From contig WTKG01000077.1 in the NCBI GenBank assembly GCA_011524475.1, positions 1 through 6,233 on the forward strand: a stretch of DNA of 6,233 nucleotides. The letters are read 5' to 3'. How positions within the stretch are numbered: the stretch's first letter is position 1; every line of letters starts with the position of its first letter. Position numbers and translations under genes: made by a program. Source of the DNA: Demequinaceae bacterium. GTDB taxonomy: Bacteria; Actinomycetota; Actinomycetes; Actinomycetales; Demequinaceae. The notes under the pieces were generated by a model, which saw only the letters and a program-made list of their open reading frames with translations, ran no database searches and was not told where the DNA came from. Shown piece by piece: positions 5,591-6,233 of the stretch.

Positions 5591-6233
5591 ATGAATTCGC
5601 CCACGGAGCCGTGGCTTTCGCCAACGGCACACAGCGCACTCGACGCTACCGTGGAGATTCCTGGCAGCAAATCTCTCACGAACCGCTACCTCGTACTTGC
5701 GGCGTTAGCCGCATCTCCTGTCTCGGTTTACGGCGGCCTTGACTCCCGTGACAGTGACCTCATGCGCAATGCATTGCGGGCGTTAGGAGTTCACATAGAA
5801 GACTCCACGTCACCCTGGAAAATCACCCCTGCAGCATTGTCGGGTGGGAGCCGCATCGACTGTGGTTTAGCGGGCACTGTCATGCGTTTTATTCCACCCC
5901 TCGTTCTCCTTGCCGATAGCCCTGTGACATTTGACGGTGACAAAGAAGCGCGCGTCCGTCCGATGGGGCCGCTACTGGAGGCACTGCGTCGTCTCGGGGC
6001 GGTGGTGGACGATGGCGGGCGCGGGACACTGCCCTTCACAGTAGAGCCTCCGGAAAAGATTCCCTCGTCTGTGACAGTGGACGCGTCGCTTTCTTCGCAG
6101 TTCGTGTCGGGACTGTTGTTATGCGCACCTGCACTTCCGAACGGGCTGACGATCTACCACGAAGGACGATCACTGCCCAGCCGCCCCCATGTGGACATGA
6201 CCTGCGCCGTATTACGCGAGTGCGGTGTAAATG
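5591..6233 (+). CDS. aroA: 3-phosphoshikimate 1-carboxyvinyltransferase (EPSP synthase), 3' partial
   Basis: EPSP synthase transfers the enolpyruvyl group of PEP to shikimate-3-phosphate, the sixth step of the shikimate pathway to chorismate, in the cytoplasm. The window holds 214 codons of a protein usually 420-450 residues long; the rest lies beyond 6233. Motifs seen: P-G-S-K-S-L-T-N-R at 24-32 (K27, S28, R32 for substrate binding), D-C-G-L-A-G-T-V-M-R-F at 90-100 (the PEP/glyphosate loop, with the Gly at 95), D-G-D-K-E-A-R-V-R-P-M at 115-125 (Arg for PEP phosphate), S-L-S-S-Q-F-V-S-G-L-L at 166-176 (shikimate-3-phosphate site) and S-R-P-H-V-D-M-T at 197-204. The C-G-L-A-G-T-V form of the loop matches my memory of mycobacterial AroA. 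Start ATG is backed by AGGAGGTG upstream. It is divergent from sigH, an arrangement that recurs near sigH in actinobacteria. Confidence 0.95.
   Translation, partial: MNSPTEPWLSPTAHSALDATVEIPGSKSLTNRYLVLAALAASPVSVYGGLDSRDSDLMRNALRALGVHIEDSTSPWKITPAALSGGSRIDCGLAGTVMRFIPPLVLLADSPVTFDGDKEARVRPMGPLLEALRRLGAVVDDGGRGTLPFTVEPPEKIPSSVTVDASLSSQFVSGLLLCAPALPNGLTIYHEGRSLPSRPHVDMTCAVLRECGVN

Noticed and set aside
5791..6039. Minus-strand frame opposite aroA
   Set aside because: It is the shadow of the conserved aroA reading frame, with low-complexity composition and no domain.

Overview
The window reads as chromosomal DNA of an actinobacterium. The evidence is a fused E2-E1 2-oxoglutarate dehydrogenase/decarboxylase (Kgd/OdhA type), a SigH/SigR-type ECF sigma factor with a zinc-binding anti-sigma partner, and the 24-residue ribosomal protein bL37 known from actinobacteria. 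The details of the Kgd sequence (for example its Q-L-C-A-E and S-R-P-A-S-A-S-P segments) look more like Micrococcales than Mycobacterium, from memory of the family; the genus cannot be fixed. Base composition looks only moderately GC-rich for the phylum.

Layout: (1) 1-3288, + strand: most of kgd, missing its 5' end because the window starts inside it, and interrupted by one in-frame TAA at 2452-2454. (2) 3333-4421, - strand: a PilT-like type IV pilus/secretion ATPase, convergent with kgd. (3) 4516-4590, + strand: the tiny bL37 ribosomal protein gene, divergent from pilT. (4) 4645-5500, - strand: an overlapping sigH-rsrA pair (sigma first, anti-sigma second). (5) 5591 to the window end, + strand: the 5' two thirds or less of aroA (EPSP synthase), divergent from sigH.

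The genes belong to separate housekeeping functions: TCA cycle, pilus dynamics, translation, thiol-oxidative stress control and aromatic amino acid synthesis. The only clear regulatory unit is sigH-rsrA, where the anti-sigma factor is expected to hold the sigma factor inactive until its Cys/His zinc site is oxidised.

The main point for a second look is the kgd stop codon. The reading frame is identical on both sides, conserved family sequence continues immediately after the stop, and the catalytic ThDP-contacting glutamate lies 17 codons beyond it. Termination there should therefore give a dead E1 component. A recent nonsense mutation, a sequencing error and translational readthrough all remain possible. 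I saw no mobile element, CRISPR array, tRNA or rRNA, and nothing that amounts to a wholly new system.
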